Notes: generated by a model not told the origin, from the letters alone. A stretch of DNA of 64,000 nucleotides from Anthostomella pinea (GCA_963556695.1 CAUWAG010000010.1:1240001-1304000), one strand, 5' to 3'. Numbered from the stretch's first letter, positions 49,182-60,600 are shown. Translations and numbers: made by a program.

Positions 49182-49808
49182 CTAACAAGTCCCAATAACA
49201 GTAGGCACCTCCCCCGGGATCGGCCCCCGCGAAATATCCCACGAAGTATACCCGGCCCAATGAATACACACACTGTGCCCATCCTGGCAGAACCGATAGT
49301 CGCAATACCCCGTGTAGTCCGAATACGACGTCGAACCCGCACCCGCACCTGAGTCCGGCGCCCGCGTCGTCGTCGCCAGCGTCGTCGGCATCGGAGTCGA
49401 CGTCGGGGCGGGACCAAGCTCGTGCGTGGATGTGGGACCCTGCGGCACGACGCTCAGGCCCGGCGAGTGGTCGCTAATGGTGACGACGGGCACGATCGAG
49501 TTCCCCGGCGGCGACTGCTCCGATATGATGCTAGTGCCGGACGTGGATGTGACGGTGACGGTGACGACGACGACGGTGGTGGGCGAGGGGGTGATGGTGG
49601 TGGTTTCTGCGGTCCAGACGGTTTGAGTTTCCGCGGTGGAGGTGACGACGACGGTGGTGGTCGCCCCCGCTGCGAGGTAGAGGCCGGAGTGGTCGTTGTC
49701 GTTGTTATCTCCAGCGGCGGCGGCGGCGGCTGTCGGGACGGCAAGGGCGAGGGTGTGGTGGGAGGAGAGGAGGGCTAGGGCCAGGCTGGCGAGTAGATTC
49801 TCCTTCAT
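49182..49808 (-). CDS. Secreted Thr/Ser-rich protein with Cys-containing C-terminus
   Basis: A single exon encodes 208 residues. A signal peptide (residues 1-~23, LLASLALALLSSHHTLALA) is followed by ~120 residues dominated by Thr, Ser, Val and Pro (TTTVVVTSTAETQTVW), which would be heavily O-glycosylated. The last ~45 residues hold four cysteines in YCDYRFCQDGHSVC and the final GTC. This layout is common in fungal cell-wall or surface-associated proteins. No GPI-attachment signal is seen. The function is unknown. It is convergent with the GH131 gene. Confidence 0.75.
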   Translation of the reverse strand: MKENLLASLALALLSSHHTLALAVPTAAAAAAGDNNDNDHSGLYLAAGATTTVVVTSTAETQTVWTAETTTITPSPTTVVVVTVTVTSTSGTSIISEQSPPGNSIVPVVTISDHSPGLSVVPQGPTSTHELGPAPTSTPMPTTLATTTRAPDSGAGAGSTSYSDYTGYCDYRFCQDGHSVCIHWAGYTSWDISRGPIPGEVPTVIGTC

Positions 49809-50800
49809 CGTGGATAGTATAATGTTGTATGTATGAATGTTTGGTGAGGAATAGGGGTCGAGATGGGTATGGCCTGAGGCAAACGGCTCAAAAAAGGAGA
49901 GTTCAAGTATTATAACGAGACAGTCTCTACGTAGGAGGTCGACGCACGACAGGCACTCTACTTCATCCTACGAAGGCAGAGTCAGCGTAGTGAGCAGGTA
50001 GACTTCCTCGATCCCTCTACCACGGGCAACATGCATCACGTATCGTCAACGGAGCACGGTCCGGTCAGGAAGCATCGCCCGCGAGGAAAGGACTCGTAAG
50101 CACGTAAGACAATGCGCTGGCCTCAGCGCAGCAGACAAAATGGCCATGTTTGCTCCCTCGGTTCTGCTCCAGGCCTTACGAAAAAATATCTCCGGCCGAT
50201 GTTTGCTCCATGTTGCTCTCACCAGAGTCGTACGGCTCGCCATGCCCATTCAACGGGCGGATAGCGTTGCATGCGGCGATACAGCACGGTGCCGAGGCCG
50301 CGGCGGGAGACGACATGACATCGCCAGAAGCGGCTTCGTTCAGTCGTACACACACGAAGCGGTACTGTCCTTTCCGTCGCTTGGAGGTGGCTTGTGCCTA
50401 CGGGGAAGCCGGCGGTTGGTCTGATCTCGATGAGTTGGAGGTCTGCGATGTGTTCAACGCGGTGTCGACGGCGCTACCTGGTCGCACGTCCATCTATGTA
50501 TTGCACCGAGAATGTGCGATCTAGATGCGATCTGGATAGGGCTTAGCCAGTGAGAGATGAGACGAATCGATTAGGGACAGGACTAATGCCGTGTCAAGCC
50601 ATGACGACGCCTCTTCTTCGGTTTCTAAGGGACACTGCAACCTGGCATCCTCGATGCGCGTAGACCAGGTTGCTAGCTCTTCGAGAACTATTCATACAAG
50701 CCCAATGACAGACCTCCGATCCCTCCTCCGAGTCGTCGAGGAAGGTCACTCGTGCTCCACGACCATGATCACAAACAAGATCGTTGCTCGACGTCGCTGC
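49809..50800. other. Intergenic region, Thr-rich gene to MAPEG gene
   Basis: It holds the Thr-rich gene promoter and the MAPEG 3' flank. Plus-strand frames of 94-149 residues at 50.1-51.0 kb are partly antisense to the MAPEG gene and have no family signal. Confidence 0.55.
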
Positions 50801-51532
50801 TCAGGAGCTAGCAGCAAATACTCTGTTGCCGGCCTTGACCAACAGGGTCATCCACGAGATCATGCTCACGTTCCAAACGAGGCTTCTAAGCGGCGCGAAC
50901 TTGCGGTTCTCTTGCAGCCAGATGTAGACGGCGTTGTAAACGACGCGGCTGCCCAGATAGGTGGCACAAAGGGTGTTGATAGTAGACGCTGGCACACCGG
51001 AGACATTGGCGGCGACGACGCTCAACATGAAGATGGATAAGGTTTCCTGTCCATTTGCGGTTGCGGCTTCGGCACGCATGATGCGGTTTTTGGTCTAGAT
51101 TGCAGCGTTAGCCATGAACATCACCTATACTAGGGCAGCATATGTGCAACGCGTATCATAGAGTGCAGACAGAGGGGGCATAAACCAGCTAAACAGGCAC
51201 GAGCAAGAGGCGACACGGAAAGTCAGGCAGACAGCGCCATCGCATGTTGTGACACGCAAACAAAAGCCGCTTAGGGGGAAACCCGCAGTGGGGACGAGGA
51301 CGAAAGAGAAGAAGAAACAAGGGTCGATCTCTAGATGCAAGCGCAGCTGTGGCGTACTCACCATCTTGTCGAGCTTCTCATCTTTCTGGACGGCCTCCTG
51401 GTACGACCGCGGGGACGCGAGGTCGTAGGTTCCGCTGGCTTGACTTTTGGAGTAGACACCCGGTAAAAGGGCCAGGAAGTAGGCTATGGGAAGCTGGTCA
51501 CACATAAGTCAGTTGTTCGTGTGTCCCTATCA

Positions 51533-51576
<44 letters not shown>

Positions 51577-51709
51577 CACAGTCTGGCGGCGAGCATCTCT
51601 CGATTGAATGAATAGATGGATGGACGGATCATCATCGGTGGAGGGCTGTGCGGGTCTAGCTTACCGAGTAGAACGAGTAATTCTTGGACATGTCGACGAA
51701 TGCAGTCAT
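50801..51709 (-). CDS. MAPEG-family integral membrane protein
   Basis: Three exons (51709-51665, 51493-51362, 51094-50801) give 156 residues. The start MTAFVDMSKNYSFYS runs into IAYFLALLPGVYSKS, then SPRSYQEAVQKDEKLDK, IMRAEAATANGQETLSIFML and LGSRVVYNAVYIWLQEN. The layout of four membrane helices, with RAEAANGxE and YxxxRxxYN-like motifs, is that of MAPEG proteins (glutathione/eicosanoid-type membrane enzymes). Fungal members of this kind are mostly uncharacterised, and a glutathione transferase or peroxidase role is only inferred. Introns are 171 and 267 nt, long for this window. The first intron contains a tetranucleotide microsatellite. Confidence 0.85.
51533..51576. repeat. (ATTG)n microsatellite in MAPEG intron 1
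   Basis: About eleven perfect ATTG units lie between the donor at 51664 and the acceptor at 51494. It is likely to vary in length between strains. Confidence 0.95.
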
Positions 51710-52227
51710 CTTGCCTGTGTGCTCTTCTGTTTCAGTATAAAGCGGTCTTGATTGCGGGTTGATGATGCTCCTATCGATTTGCGAGATGGGTGATGTTGCT
51801 AAAGTAGTAAGAAGTAATCAAGTTTGAAGTGGGTGCTCGAGCAGAGTCATGTTGTCATCTGTCCCGACACCGCGCCAAGGAAGGCTGAAAGTACCCCGGC
51901 GGCGCTGGGCTCTTACCTCAACACTTGTTGATTTTCATTTGGGACTTTTGATGCAAATTACTGCTTACTTCCGTTTTGTGCTGCAGCCTATTAATCGGCA
52001 GCAGGAATGACCGGATGGTGGGCAGCATTCAGTACATACGAAGCAAGCATGGCCCATAACTACCCCTGACACTGCACTCGTACTGTACGAGCATACCTTA
52101 ACCATCGGCCGGCCCATTCCACTCGTTGGTCTTCGTAGCAGCATAATTTACAGGTAGCCTTAGGTAAGGCAAGGACCAGTTGATTCTCCCTGTCATGTGA
52201 CTATGGGTCCCTAAGGTTAGGTATTAG
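51710..52227. other. MAPEG upstream region
   Basis: It probably holds the MAPEG promoter. No gene is supported. Confidence 0.55.
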
Positions 52228-52542
52228 TTCATCGGCACGCTGTTAATTAAGGACGCCGACTGCCGCGCCGACATCGCCGCGGTTTTCAGAAAGGCCGGCA
52301 AGGACTTCGTGGAGCCGGGCCGTGTCGAGCTTACGCCCGACGGCGAGGGCTGGGCGGCGCTGACGGCGAACCCGTACACGTTGGGCAACTTTAGCTTCTC
52401 GCGCGTACCAGCGCGGGACACGGGCGGTGCGATTGTGAAGCGCATCGTTTGCATCTTGGAGGGCCGCGACCCGACGACTTCGGAATCGACAGACGACAGT
52501 GCTACATTAAGCTCTCATAAGTCTCCGTACGCGCCATGTTAA
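52228..52542 (+). pseudogene. 5'-truncated gene fragment of unknown family
   Basis: The frame is open from just after a TAG at 52225-52227 to a TAA at 52540-52542, 104 codons without an ATG in the first quarter. Its first 80 codons are GC-rich at third positions and read like protein (DADCRADIAAVFRKAGKDF, then VELTPDGEGWAALTANPY), unlike the AT-rich DNA around it. I do not recognise the family. The upstream end may be an exon edge (GTATTAG), but no upstream exon was found. It directly adjoins a repeat shared with the MFS gene's 3' flank. Confidence 0.5.
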
Positions 52543-52620
52543 GAAAACGCCAGATTACCCGTAAATTTTTCGAAATATTAGAATAAGCATATAAGAATAA
52601 GTAGCTTTAGTTTAATACGC
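52517..52620. repeat. Degenerate dispersed repeat, copy B
   Basis: This is the partner of copy A at 22381-22489, in the same orientation. It starts inside the 3' end of the truncated gene fragment and runs into AT-rich DNA. Confidence 0.65.
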
Positions 52621-53120
52621 CATTCTTAATGCTTATTTCATGATGGTTATTCCGATTCGATAAGTGTACTATATTTTGCTAGACGGGTGATAAGAGGAGA
52701 CTTACGAGAGCTTAGAGTACCCAGGGCTGCCAGGCTTCCCAGTCGGGCAAGGGGCAACCTGACGATGATCTATATCTGCACATGGTTACCGAGTTCGACC
52801 AACCCGGAGCTTGAGGAGGACGTGCTGACGTTAAATCTTCAACATCATAGCAGCTTTGTTAACGACGCTGTCTCCAACTTATTCGCTAAGTTGGAACGCT
52901 GCGTTGTATGAGTGGCAGGGACAGCGAACACCGACTAGATACTGACTGGTGGACGTAGCCGAAGATGAAATGCGCGGAAAGAATAATCGTTGCCGGTAAG
53001 TAGACCCTTTTTACTTGACTTGTAGGCAAGTGGCTTGAGCTGGTGGATAGATCCCTTTGCGTGCAAGAGGTGTAGCCCATGCGATTTGATCGTTTGTACA
53101 ATGTTCTTGCTGTGAAAGGG
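52621..53120. other. Non-coding stretch
   Basis: No gene with an ATG start and coding-like composition was seen. The composition is mixed and partly AT-rich. Confidence 0.5.
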
Positions 53121-53786
53121 TTAGGGGTAGAGGACGGTATCGGCATCAGCATCGGCATCGGCATCGGCATCGACATCTCTAAGCTCTGGTTGTTCGTTCC
53201 CCCTTACGGTGGCGTTTTCTGCCTTGGCTTGTCTCTTTTATCCCTGCGACCCGACATAAAAAAATCGGACGATGGCAAATGCTATGCTGGCTGATAATAA
53301 GCCCAAGTCATTTTGTGTGACGTCAAGTAGCCCATTCCAGCCCGATGCGTTAATGCAGCTGTGTTTAATCATAGTAGCTGGTTCTTAGCCCATTCCAGTC
53401 GATGGTTTCTTGAAATAGAGTTGTGGAAACAGAGCGGAGGCAGGAACACCTGGCGAATGTGCAATGCTATACTGTAGGTCGTTTAAAAGCTCTTCGGTGG
53501 CGTTAGCAATAGCCTGCTTATGACCCATAATTCTTTCTATCATTGACATTATAAATACCCGTGGAACCGCTCGCTATTGCCACCCTAGACACATGTCCTA
53601 TAGGTCGCTTATTCTTAGTAAATATTACCTTAAAACCCCATGGAAAGATCTAAAAGACTCACCTACAAGCTTATCATTAGGTGTCCGCGCCACTACCAAG
53701 AAGCTTTAAATCCTACATGCTATAAATGTTAACTCCTGCTCCAGTGCGGGCCACGATGACATGGGCGGAAGGGCCACTGATCCCAT
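53121..53786 (-). pseudogene. Possible decayed ORF with six TAA/TAG stops
   Basis: From an ATG at 53786 one frame reads 221 codons to a TAA at 53121, interrupted at 53706, 53625, 53598, 53574, 53385 and 53238 by TAA or TAG and never TGA. The segments between the stops look protein-like (VPRVFIMSMIERIMGHKQAI, then LLNDLQYSIAHSPGVPASAL). If it was a gene, each stop could come from a Gln codon by a single C-to-T change. Six stops is not far below chance for this length, so the case is suggestive only. No family is recognised. Confidence 0.3.
53138..53172. repeat. Hexanucleotide repeat (GGCATC)
   Basis: About five near-perfect GGCATC units. Confidence 0.85.
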
Positions 53787-53852
53787 GTGCCTACCTGCAG
53801 AGAGTGGTGACCTGTTAGCTGCGTGCGCGCGCAAGGGCGGGTAACATCACTC

Positions 53853-53860
53853 TATATAAA
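53853..53860 (+). promoter_or_regulatory. TATA box
   Basis: TATATAAA lies 175 nt upstream of the ATG at 54035. A further ATG at 53863 opens a 60-codon His/Pro-rich frame that overlaps the 54035 start, so it is either 5' of the transcription start or an upstream ORF. Confidence 0.5.
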
Positions 53861-54034
53861 CTATGGCTCATCTGGTTCCCCTTACACTGAGAACTTCTAC
53901 TCCATCGCTTGCTTCTAATAAGTTCTTCAGACAACAGCAACTGCCATCGCGTATCGACTGGCAACATCATCACCACCAGCATCCCCACCTACCCCTTCAC
54001 CTTTCCACACCTTACTCATTCCCCTGCCCCCAAC

Positions 54035-54497
54035 ATGCGCACTAGCACGCTCCTCTCCGCCCTCCTTGGGCTCGTCTCGTCGGCGTCCCTCGCAAGCGGC
54101 GAACCCGTTACCCGTGCCGTGGGAGACAGACAGGCACGCGAGGGGGATCCTGGACGCGTTGAAAAGCCCCAGCGACCTCGAGAAGGCCCAGGCCATATTC
54201 GCGCAGTACCTGGACGACGTCGGGCTGGCGAACGGGTACGGGATGTTCTCGATCGCGCAATCGCACTGTTCCGGGGTCGTCGCGGAGGAATGCAAGGGCG
54301 TGTTGTTGGTGGAGGTCCTATTCTGTTACAAAGAGGAGAACGGTGTGGACGAGGAGGGCCAGAAAATCTATCCGAAGAGCGAGGTGCTTCGGTGGGCGCG
54401 CGAGACGTACAAGTGGGAGCAACCTGACAGCGACTAGCCGGAGCCGGAGGACCAGAATAAGGACGCGAAGTACGGCGCGAAGAACGGCGCGGCGTGA
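54035..54497 (+). pseudogene. Secreted-protein gene with frame change and premature stop
   Basis: The ATG at 54035 starts a convincing signal peptide (MRTSTLLSALLGLVSSASLA). The coding-like continuation, from HARGILDALKSPSDLEKAQA through three Cys to RWARETYKWEQPDSD, lies in the +1 frame. The two can be joined by a one-base indel near 54090-54125, or by a 49-nt intron with a poor GTCCCT donor (54085-54133). The second frame meets TAG at 54435-54437, yet after it 19 more codons (PEPEDQNKDAKYG) stay open to TGA at 54495. That is what a Gln codon changed by C-to-T would leave. If the intron is real and the TAG is the true end, the gene is intact. The family is unknown. It lies ~3 kb from a LINE insertion. 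Confidence 0.6.
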
Positions 54498-54751
54498 GTC
54501 TTGTGAGGGCGGCAGCAACAACGATAGTGATGACAACGGGTGGAGAGAATGCTGGGCCATGGGGTCCTTAGCTGCCCATCCTGGTTGTTGCCATGGGAGA
54601 TATACACGTTGTGAAATATTGTTCTTGGTTTGTAAGATATGGCTTGTACTAATTGTATCATCAATAAAGAACCATACTTGACGCAAGATTTTCTGATAAG
54701 ACGGTTTCTCCATTCTAGCCCACCATGGTCTACCTACCAATCCTGCGACGC

Positions 54752-55200
54752 TCACTGAACAAAACAGTCATCACCACACGCCCCTTCTCCTCCTCCTCTT
54801 CCTCGCCGCGGCCCAAGTGCGCTACCCAGAAACCGCTCAGCAACGCGTCTCGCCCTAGGCTCGTCCCCAACACCTCCTCTCCCAGCAAGCCGAATCTTCC
54901 GGTCGATGTCCAGCCGTCTGGCCGCCGCGGTGAACGCGAAGCCGATGACGAACGGCAGGTTGTCGTCGCCCAGCGGGACGAAAGCTGTGAACGTGGCCAG
55001 CCCGGTCACGTCCCCGAAGCGGTGCTTGAGGTCGAGGAGGAGGGTCCGGCACGGGTTGCGCATAGCCTAGTAGTCGAACATAGGTCTGGGGTCTCGTCGT
55101 GGACGGACTGCGCGAGCTGGTGGACGAGCTGCGAGGGCGTGAGCTTGGGGGTAGTATCGCGCTGCAAGGGGACGTTACACGTAACGTTAGCAGTTCGCCT
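54752..55200 (-). pseudogene. Broken ORF of unknown family
   Basis: Two minus-strand frames abut near 55065-55085. The upstream one reads TPKLTPSQLVHQLAQSVHDE. The downstream one starts MRNPCRTLLLDLKHRFGDVT and continues LATFTAFVPLGDDNLPFVIG. Both have GC-rich third positions and protein-like composition, but a one-base shift and a TAG lie at the junction. I do not recognise the family. The last ~50 residues before 54752 are Arg/Gly-rich and probably non-coding. A short unseen intron is an alternative. Confidence 0.4.
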
Positions 55201-55857
55201 TCTGTAGCACAAAAATCAAGTAGTATGATTTCTTTACATTCGGCGCGGCAGCCCTTTATTCCGTTTTTTCTTCTTCTTTTCCTTATCAGGATGGGGAGCA
55301 GTGAGGAGAGTGTGGGTTCTATCGAACACGCCGACTTCTTGTTCTCGTAGCTATGGCGTACCCGCACCTACCTACCTAAGTAAGGGCAGCATACCTAGCA
55401 AGCATAGATTGGCTCACTTCCATGCATTCCGTTCCCGCTCACAAGACGTCGTTTCTCAAGGGAAAAGAACACCCATGATATGTGTGAGATGGTCGTAGAG
55501 AGGGTCGGGCTAGAGAACAATAAGGTTTTCTACCTATCCCTATCTTACTCACTCTAATCTACAATGCGCTTGACAGCAAGTGAATGGCAAACGTCAATCT
55601 CATCACTCAACACCAGATACGAAGTCACAGCACGATGATTTTCGGGGACTCAGTGTGAACCGCCAATTGATTATTCAGCTCTTGTGATAACGGTGCTATT
55701 AACTATAGGTATGTCTGCCAGGATTCGTGTCATGCTTTCAGTGTCCAAAGGGGCAGCGGCTGATTCATTATTCCACGCGGCCGGAGTCGGCGCTCGAGTT
55801 CATCCAATCTCATCATTCATTAGGATTAAGGGTTACTGAGTACTGCGTGGGAGTCGT
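55201..55857. other. Non-coding stretch
   Basis: No gene or repeat was recognised. Confidence 0.55.
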
Positions 55858-56683
55858 CTATTCCAATTCTTGCGTGATCGTGACGGGCTCACAGGTCGGG
55901 TTGTGAGGCGGCACTGTCTGCGCCCAGCCGATAGACTGGTAGTAGTAGCCGGTGAGGTATTGATAGCACACGTACCATTGGTCTAACTTTGGGTCAGCAT
56001 GTTTTGGACCAGAGGAAGGGATGATGTCTCGGTATATGCTATGCAGCACCCGAGACGAGGAAGGAGATTGAAGGTATTGACGGGGTGATGAAAATGTGTC
56101 GAAAATGGGGATCACTACTCACAGTAAGCCTTCCCCTCGCCAGCGCTCGGCTGCGTTCCCGCCACGAAAGTCGAATCGTCGTAATAGTTGTAGCCGAACA
56201 GCTTGCCCTCATCATCGAAACCAACGCTGAACCCGCCGGAGCTGAAACCAAACATCGGGGCGGCGACGTTGCTGTTAGCCTGGTATTGCAGGCTCATGGG
56301 TTGGGGCAAGTTCTCCACAGTGCCATTGATATTAACAGGCAGCTTCCACGAGAGCGTGCCGACGTCGGCGTCGCCGACCGTCGTGTACCCGCTGTAGTTG
56401 AAGTAGTACTCGTTGGAGTAGCTGCCGGCGGCAGGGGCCGATCCCGAGCCGTAGCACAAACCCTCGATGGCGGCTCCGGCATGGCACGACGACGCGTAGC
56501 CTGTTACATGTGTCAGCGCTGGTAACAGTGGTAACATGCACTTTATGTGCGAATCGTACCGTCGATGGAGCTGTTATCTGTGCCCTTGATGTGCAAGAAG
56601 AAGGGGCCTGTCTGGTTCGTCTCTTGCGCAGCGACGGTGCTGGCGGCAATGCCCAGTAGGACGGCTGAGATCTGGAACTTCAT
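55858..56683 (-). CDS. Secreted DUF7907-type protein
   Basis: Three exons (56683-56560, 56500-56123, 55982-55858) give 208 residues. A signal peptide (MKFQISAVLLGIAASTVAAQ) is followed by NQTGPFFLHIKG, then YASSCHAGAAIEGLCY, LSWKLPVNINGTVENLPQPM, GFSSGGFSVGFDDEGKLFGY and a C-terminal WYVCYQYLTGYYYQSIGW. This order matches a family of small secreted fungal proteins now called DUF7907. No catalytic residues are known. The Cys residues would form disulphides outside the cell, and several N-x-S/T sites are present. Both introns have good sites. A TATA box lies ~100 nt upstream. Confidence 0.85.
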
Positions 56684-56785
56684 GGTGATGATTTGCGGTT
56701 GGTGTGTGACGAAAAGCTCGGTTTGTTGAGATACAGTGGGCGGCAACTTTGACTGTCTGAAGGAAGAAAGGCGGAAACGGTAGAT

Positions 56786-56794
56786 CTTTATATC
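56786..56794 (-). promoter_or_regulatory. TATA box of the DUF7907 gene
   Basis: On the minus strand GATATAAAG lies about 105 nt before the ATG at 56683, a normal spacing for a regulated fungal promoter. Confidence 0.5.
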
Positions 56795-57490
56795 AGTAAG
56801 GATATTCGGTGTCTGTTGGCTCGCCTACGAGGTCCGCCAGTCTGCCAGTGACGATCATCACGGGCGGTGGGCTGAGGCGGAGAACGGCCATGGCCATGGC
56901 CGCCAATGACGATCGTCGGGGCAACAACTTGGCAAGGGCGGGGATACTGGGATACCAGCGGTGGACCCTGCCACAAGTTCTGCCTCGGTGCCTCCGGCTT
57001 CGAATGTCGCCTCTTGAGATGCTTGCAACTTGCAAGTCCCAGGTTCCCCAAGAGACGAGCAACAGCAAGGGCGTCAGTGATAGCCTCTCGTATATGCGCC
57101 GTGATGCGATGGCACATCGTAAAGATGACCCTGAACTGCACCTTCCATCATCGCAACCACCCTGTCGCCGTTGGTGAGCCAGCCAACGTGCCAAGCCTAA
57201 CCGGGCAGTTATCATTGGAGGAATTCGAACCATAACCCACCTTCCGTTCCTTACACCCATGCCCGCCATGCGGCACAGCGCAATGATATGACCCGGGCTG
57301 CTCCGTCACGGTTCGAAGTTCGAACCTTCCATACCAGTGTATTGCGGGGAATGTGAGCGACAGCTTCAATACCAAGCGATTGCCATTTGGAGTAGCGCGG
57401 GGTGCATCATCTCGTATTGATGACATCCATCTCGAACAGGTATTATCACTTCTTCTGGTGCGCACCCATATCGTTTCGCCCCTCACTCAG
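56795..57490. other. Flank between DUF7907 gene and the LINE
   Basis: No gene is supported. It includes a 17-bp palindrome at 57310-57326 (GGTTCGAA, one base, TTCGAACC). Confidence 0.55.
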
Positions 57491-57515
57491 TTTGTTTGTT
57501 TGTTTGTTTGTTTTG
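57491..57515 (-). repeat. (CAAA)n 3' tail of the LINE
   Basis: On the minus strand five to six CAAA units close the element. Simple-repeat tails are usual at the 3' end of non-LTR elements and mark the integration junction. Confidence 0.75.
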
Positions 57516-57696
57516 TATTTAACGTGGGGGGTAGCTCCTCAGTAGTGCAAACCACGCCTCCCAGAGCCTCTGCATCGCAGGGTTGTGGAGGTCTCAAGAT
57601 AATAAGTACAGTCAGTCCCGCTTACGGGCCCATCCCCGTTGTTGCGGCGGTATGACCTTGGGGTCATCCATCTGGTCCTTCAAGGAAGGTTATCTA

Positions 57697-60600
57697 TCAG
57701 GGGCAGATTGTTGAAAAGAACTTGCTCTTCTCCACGAATTTTGCCCATTCTGTGCTCCTCTCTCCCAAGTATTGTAAACAGGCTGTCCTAGGCGAGTACC
57801 TAGGCAATAACCGATTTTTCCCCAGCCTCCTACAAAAGAAAATGTGTTGTGGTGTTTTCTTTTCACCACAGCTGCAGTGGTTGTTCGAGTCTGTATGCCC
57901 AAAGCGTTCGTGGTATCTGGCAAAGTCGCCATGTCCAGATCTGGCCGCTAGAAGTCTGTGTAGAGTGCTCCTCTTAAAAGATATAAGGCCTCTTTCAGTT
58001 ACTGCATGTGAGTATACTTCTTGATACCTAGGTTCTGATTGGTCTTTCCACCATTGATTGAACTCTTTCTTGCCCTTTCTCTTGAGATCTCTCTTGACCC
58101 AAGAGATTGTGGGAAGGTTTGTTGTGTCTGTTTCTAGCATGGCGCCCTCTTTTGTTAGTGTGTTAGCAGCCTTATTACCATCAATATCTCTGTGTCCAGG
58201 AATCCACTTGACGGTCACTCCAGGAGTGTGTACTGTGGCAAGTTCTTGAAACCGTAGAAAAATGTTCTGTGATGTCTCGGGTGGAGTCCCATTAAGCCCA
58301 TCTACCACTGATGTGTTGTCCAGGCAGACATATAGCTGTTTTCTGTATCCAATTGCCCTGGCTGCTGCAAGACCTTGGAGAGCACCATGGACTTCAGCAT
58401 CCACTACTTCTGCTTGTAGAAGTCTGCCCCTTCCCCGGTATACTTCTTGTGCAGTGCCGCCTTTCCTGATGGTATAACCCCATCCAGTGCGGGTTGTGCC
58501 TTGGTCATCCAATTGTGATCCATCTGAGTAGATGACAAGGTCAGTGTTCGTATTTCTTTCCTGTAACCATTGCTTAAAGAGCTCTGTTTCTTTGTCCTTG
58601 TCTTTACGGACTGGGGCCTTTTTCCATGATGGCTTGGTGAGTATTGGTCTCTGGAAGTCAGGGACTAGTTGGAAGCTTCTTTGTAGCCTTGTTGGTTCTT
58701 TGCGAGCTTGTATTTGGAGCCTGTCAACAAGAGGGTGTCTCTGGTCTACTCTTCCGAGTCGGAAGCCGTGACGTCTTCTTATTGACTCTGCAAGAATTCC
58801 TGCTGGAGGAATCTGTGATTCAAAGTGTAGGATATGTCCAGGGTGTGTTTTCCAGACCGGCAGGATAGCTCTGATTGCCGTTCGTAGTACAGCATCTATT
58901 GTTCCAAGAAGCCTTTTAATGCGATATGCTGATGTCCCACCTAAGCTCCCAATTTTTTCCATTCTTGGGTACCAGGCCTCCAGGCCATGTGTAAGAATAG
59001 GAATAACACAAGTTTTCACAGCCTTCTTGATTGACTTTACTGGAAGTCCTTTGACTGTGTTGCATAGTCCTTGAATGTGGTTTGCTACCCTACTAGCTTT
59101 CTTGGCCCAGTAGGAAACGTGATCTTTGAAGTTCAGTTTTCTATCCAGGAAGACACCCAGCCATCGCATGGAGTTCTTTGCTGTTCTGTTCATTGTCCCG
59201 TGGCGGACCGGAGGATTGTCTGAGTTCTTTTTCCGTGAGAAATGCATGATCTCGGTTTTGTCGGGATCAAATTCAATAGCGTTGTCGTGTCCCCATTGGT
59301 TGAGCAGGTAAAGATTTTCAGAAGCCTTTTTGGCTGTTTCTTTGAGGTCCTTTCCAATGCAGAGAGTTGCTAGGTCGTCTGCATATCTAAAGCGTCTTCT
59401 TTTCATCCCGAGTCGGGCACAGATTGGCTCTGTATATAGCATATAAAGAATTGGAGAAGCTGGTGAGCCTTGTGGTAGCCCACAAGTGAGGGCTTTTATA
59501 TCGGTCACAATACCTTCAAACCGAACTCTTGCGGATTGTTCAGACATGAATGACTGGACCCATCTTATAAGAAAGCCTGGCCAGCCCTGTTCTCTCATGC
59601 GAACCACCAGCCGTCCCATTAGGGCAGCATCGAAGGCCCCTGTCACATCTGCTGTGACTACCGTTGCAACAAGGCCTTGGTCAAGGGCCTGCTCAATATC
59701 GTGTATGAGTGCAGCTACCAAGTCGGTGGCAGAGCGCTTTGGTAGAGCTCCAAAATATTGTGGAGCTAGAATTCCAAGTTTGATAACAAACCAGGCAATT
59801 CTTTTTGCAATGAGTCGTTCTAGGCCTTTACCAAGACATGATAATAGCGATATTGGTCTGTAGGCCCTGGGGTTGGAGTAGTCTTTCTTGTCTGGCTTTG
59901 GGATCATCACCACCTCAGCTACTTTGAATGGTTTAGGGTGGTGTCCAATCTGTAGGCAGGTCTGGAAAAGGGCTCTAATATGCTCCCCAATGACTGGCCA
60001 GCAAGCTTTCAGAATCCGTACTGTGAGGGTGTCTACTCCCGGGGAGTTGCTCTTGGTCCTTATAGTGCACCCTTCAGCCTCTTCTAGTCCGACATGGTAT
60101 TCGAGGGGGATGTGTGGCTTGGCTTGTGTGATCTGAACAGACCAGGGGTCGGTGATATCGTTGTCTGGGGTGCTTCGTTCAAGCGTGGCTAAGCGTAGTG
60201 CATTTGCTTTGCTCTCTTGTGACTCATAGATTTGGTCCCCAATAATGATTGGTGGGGAACGTAATCCTGCTGACAGCTTGTGCCAGGAAACAATTTTGTA
60301 CAGGTCTTTTGGTTCAGTCGCTGAATCAATTAGAGTCTGCCAGTACTCTCTCTTAGCTTTTCGGACCACATAGCGAAATTCCTGTCGGGCTGAATTTCGC
60401 CCTTCTTGGCTTGTGGTCTGTTTAGAAAGGGCCCTGTATGTCTGAGCAGCTGCTTTGCAGTCATCATTCCACCAAGCAGTGGGCCTAGATTGACCGGGCT
60501 TCTTGCCCACTGTCCTGATACAGCCTTGAATCATGTTGATCAAGCTTTGTGTAAATCTATCCACCTGGCCAGGGGATACACCTAGCTGGGGGAGTTCATG

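Noticed and set aside
49422..49778. Gly/Asp-rich plus-strand frame
   Set aside because: Antisense shadow of the Thr-rich secreted protein gene.
57184..57260. TTCGAACC-type B-box-like site near 57228
   Set aside because: No T-stem pairing and no acceptor stem; not a tRNA.
57310..57326. 17-bp palindrome GGTTCGAA-N-TTCGAACC
   Set aside because: Could be chance or an operator-like site; nothing nearby supports a function.
58058..60136. Several plus-strand frames within the LINE
   Set aside because: Antisense shadows of ORF2, which carries clear endonuclease, RT and RNase H motifs.
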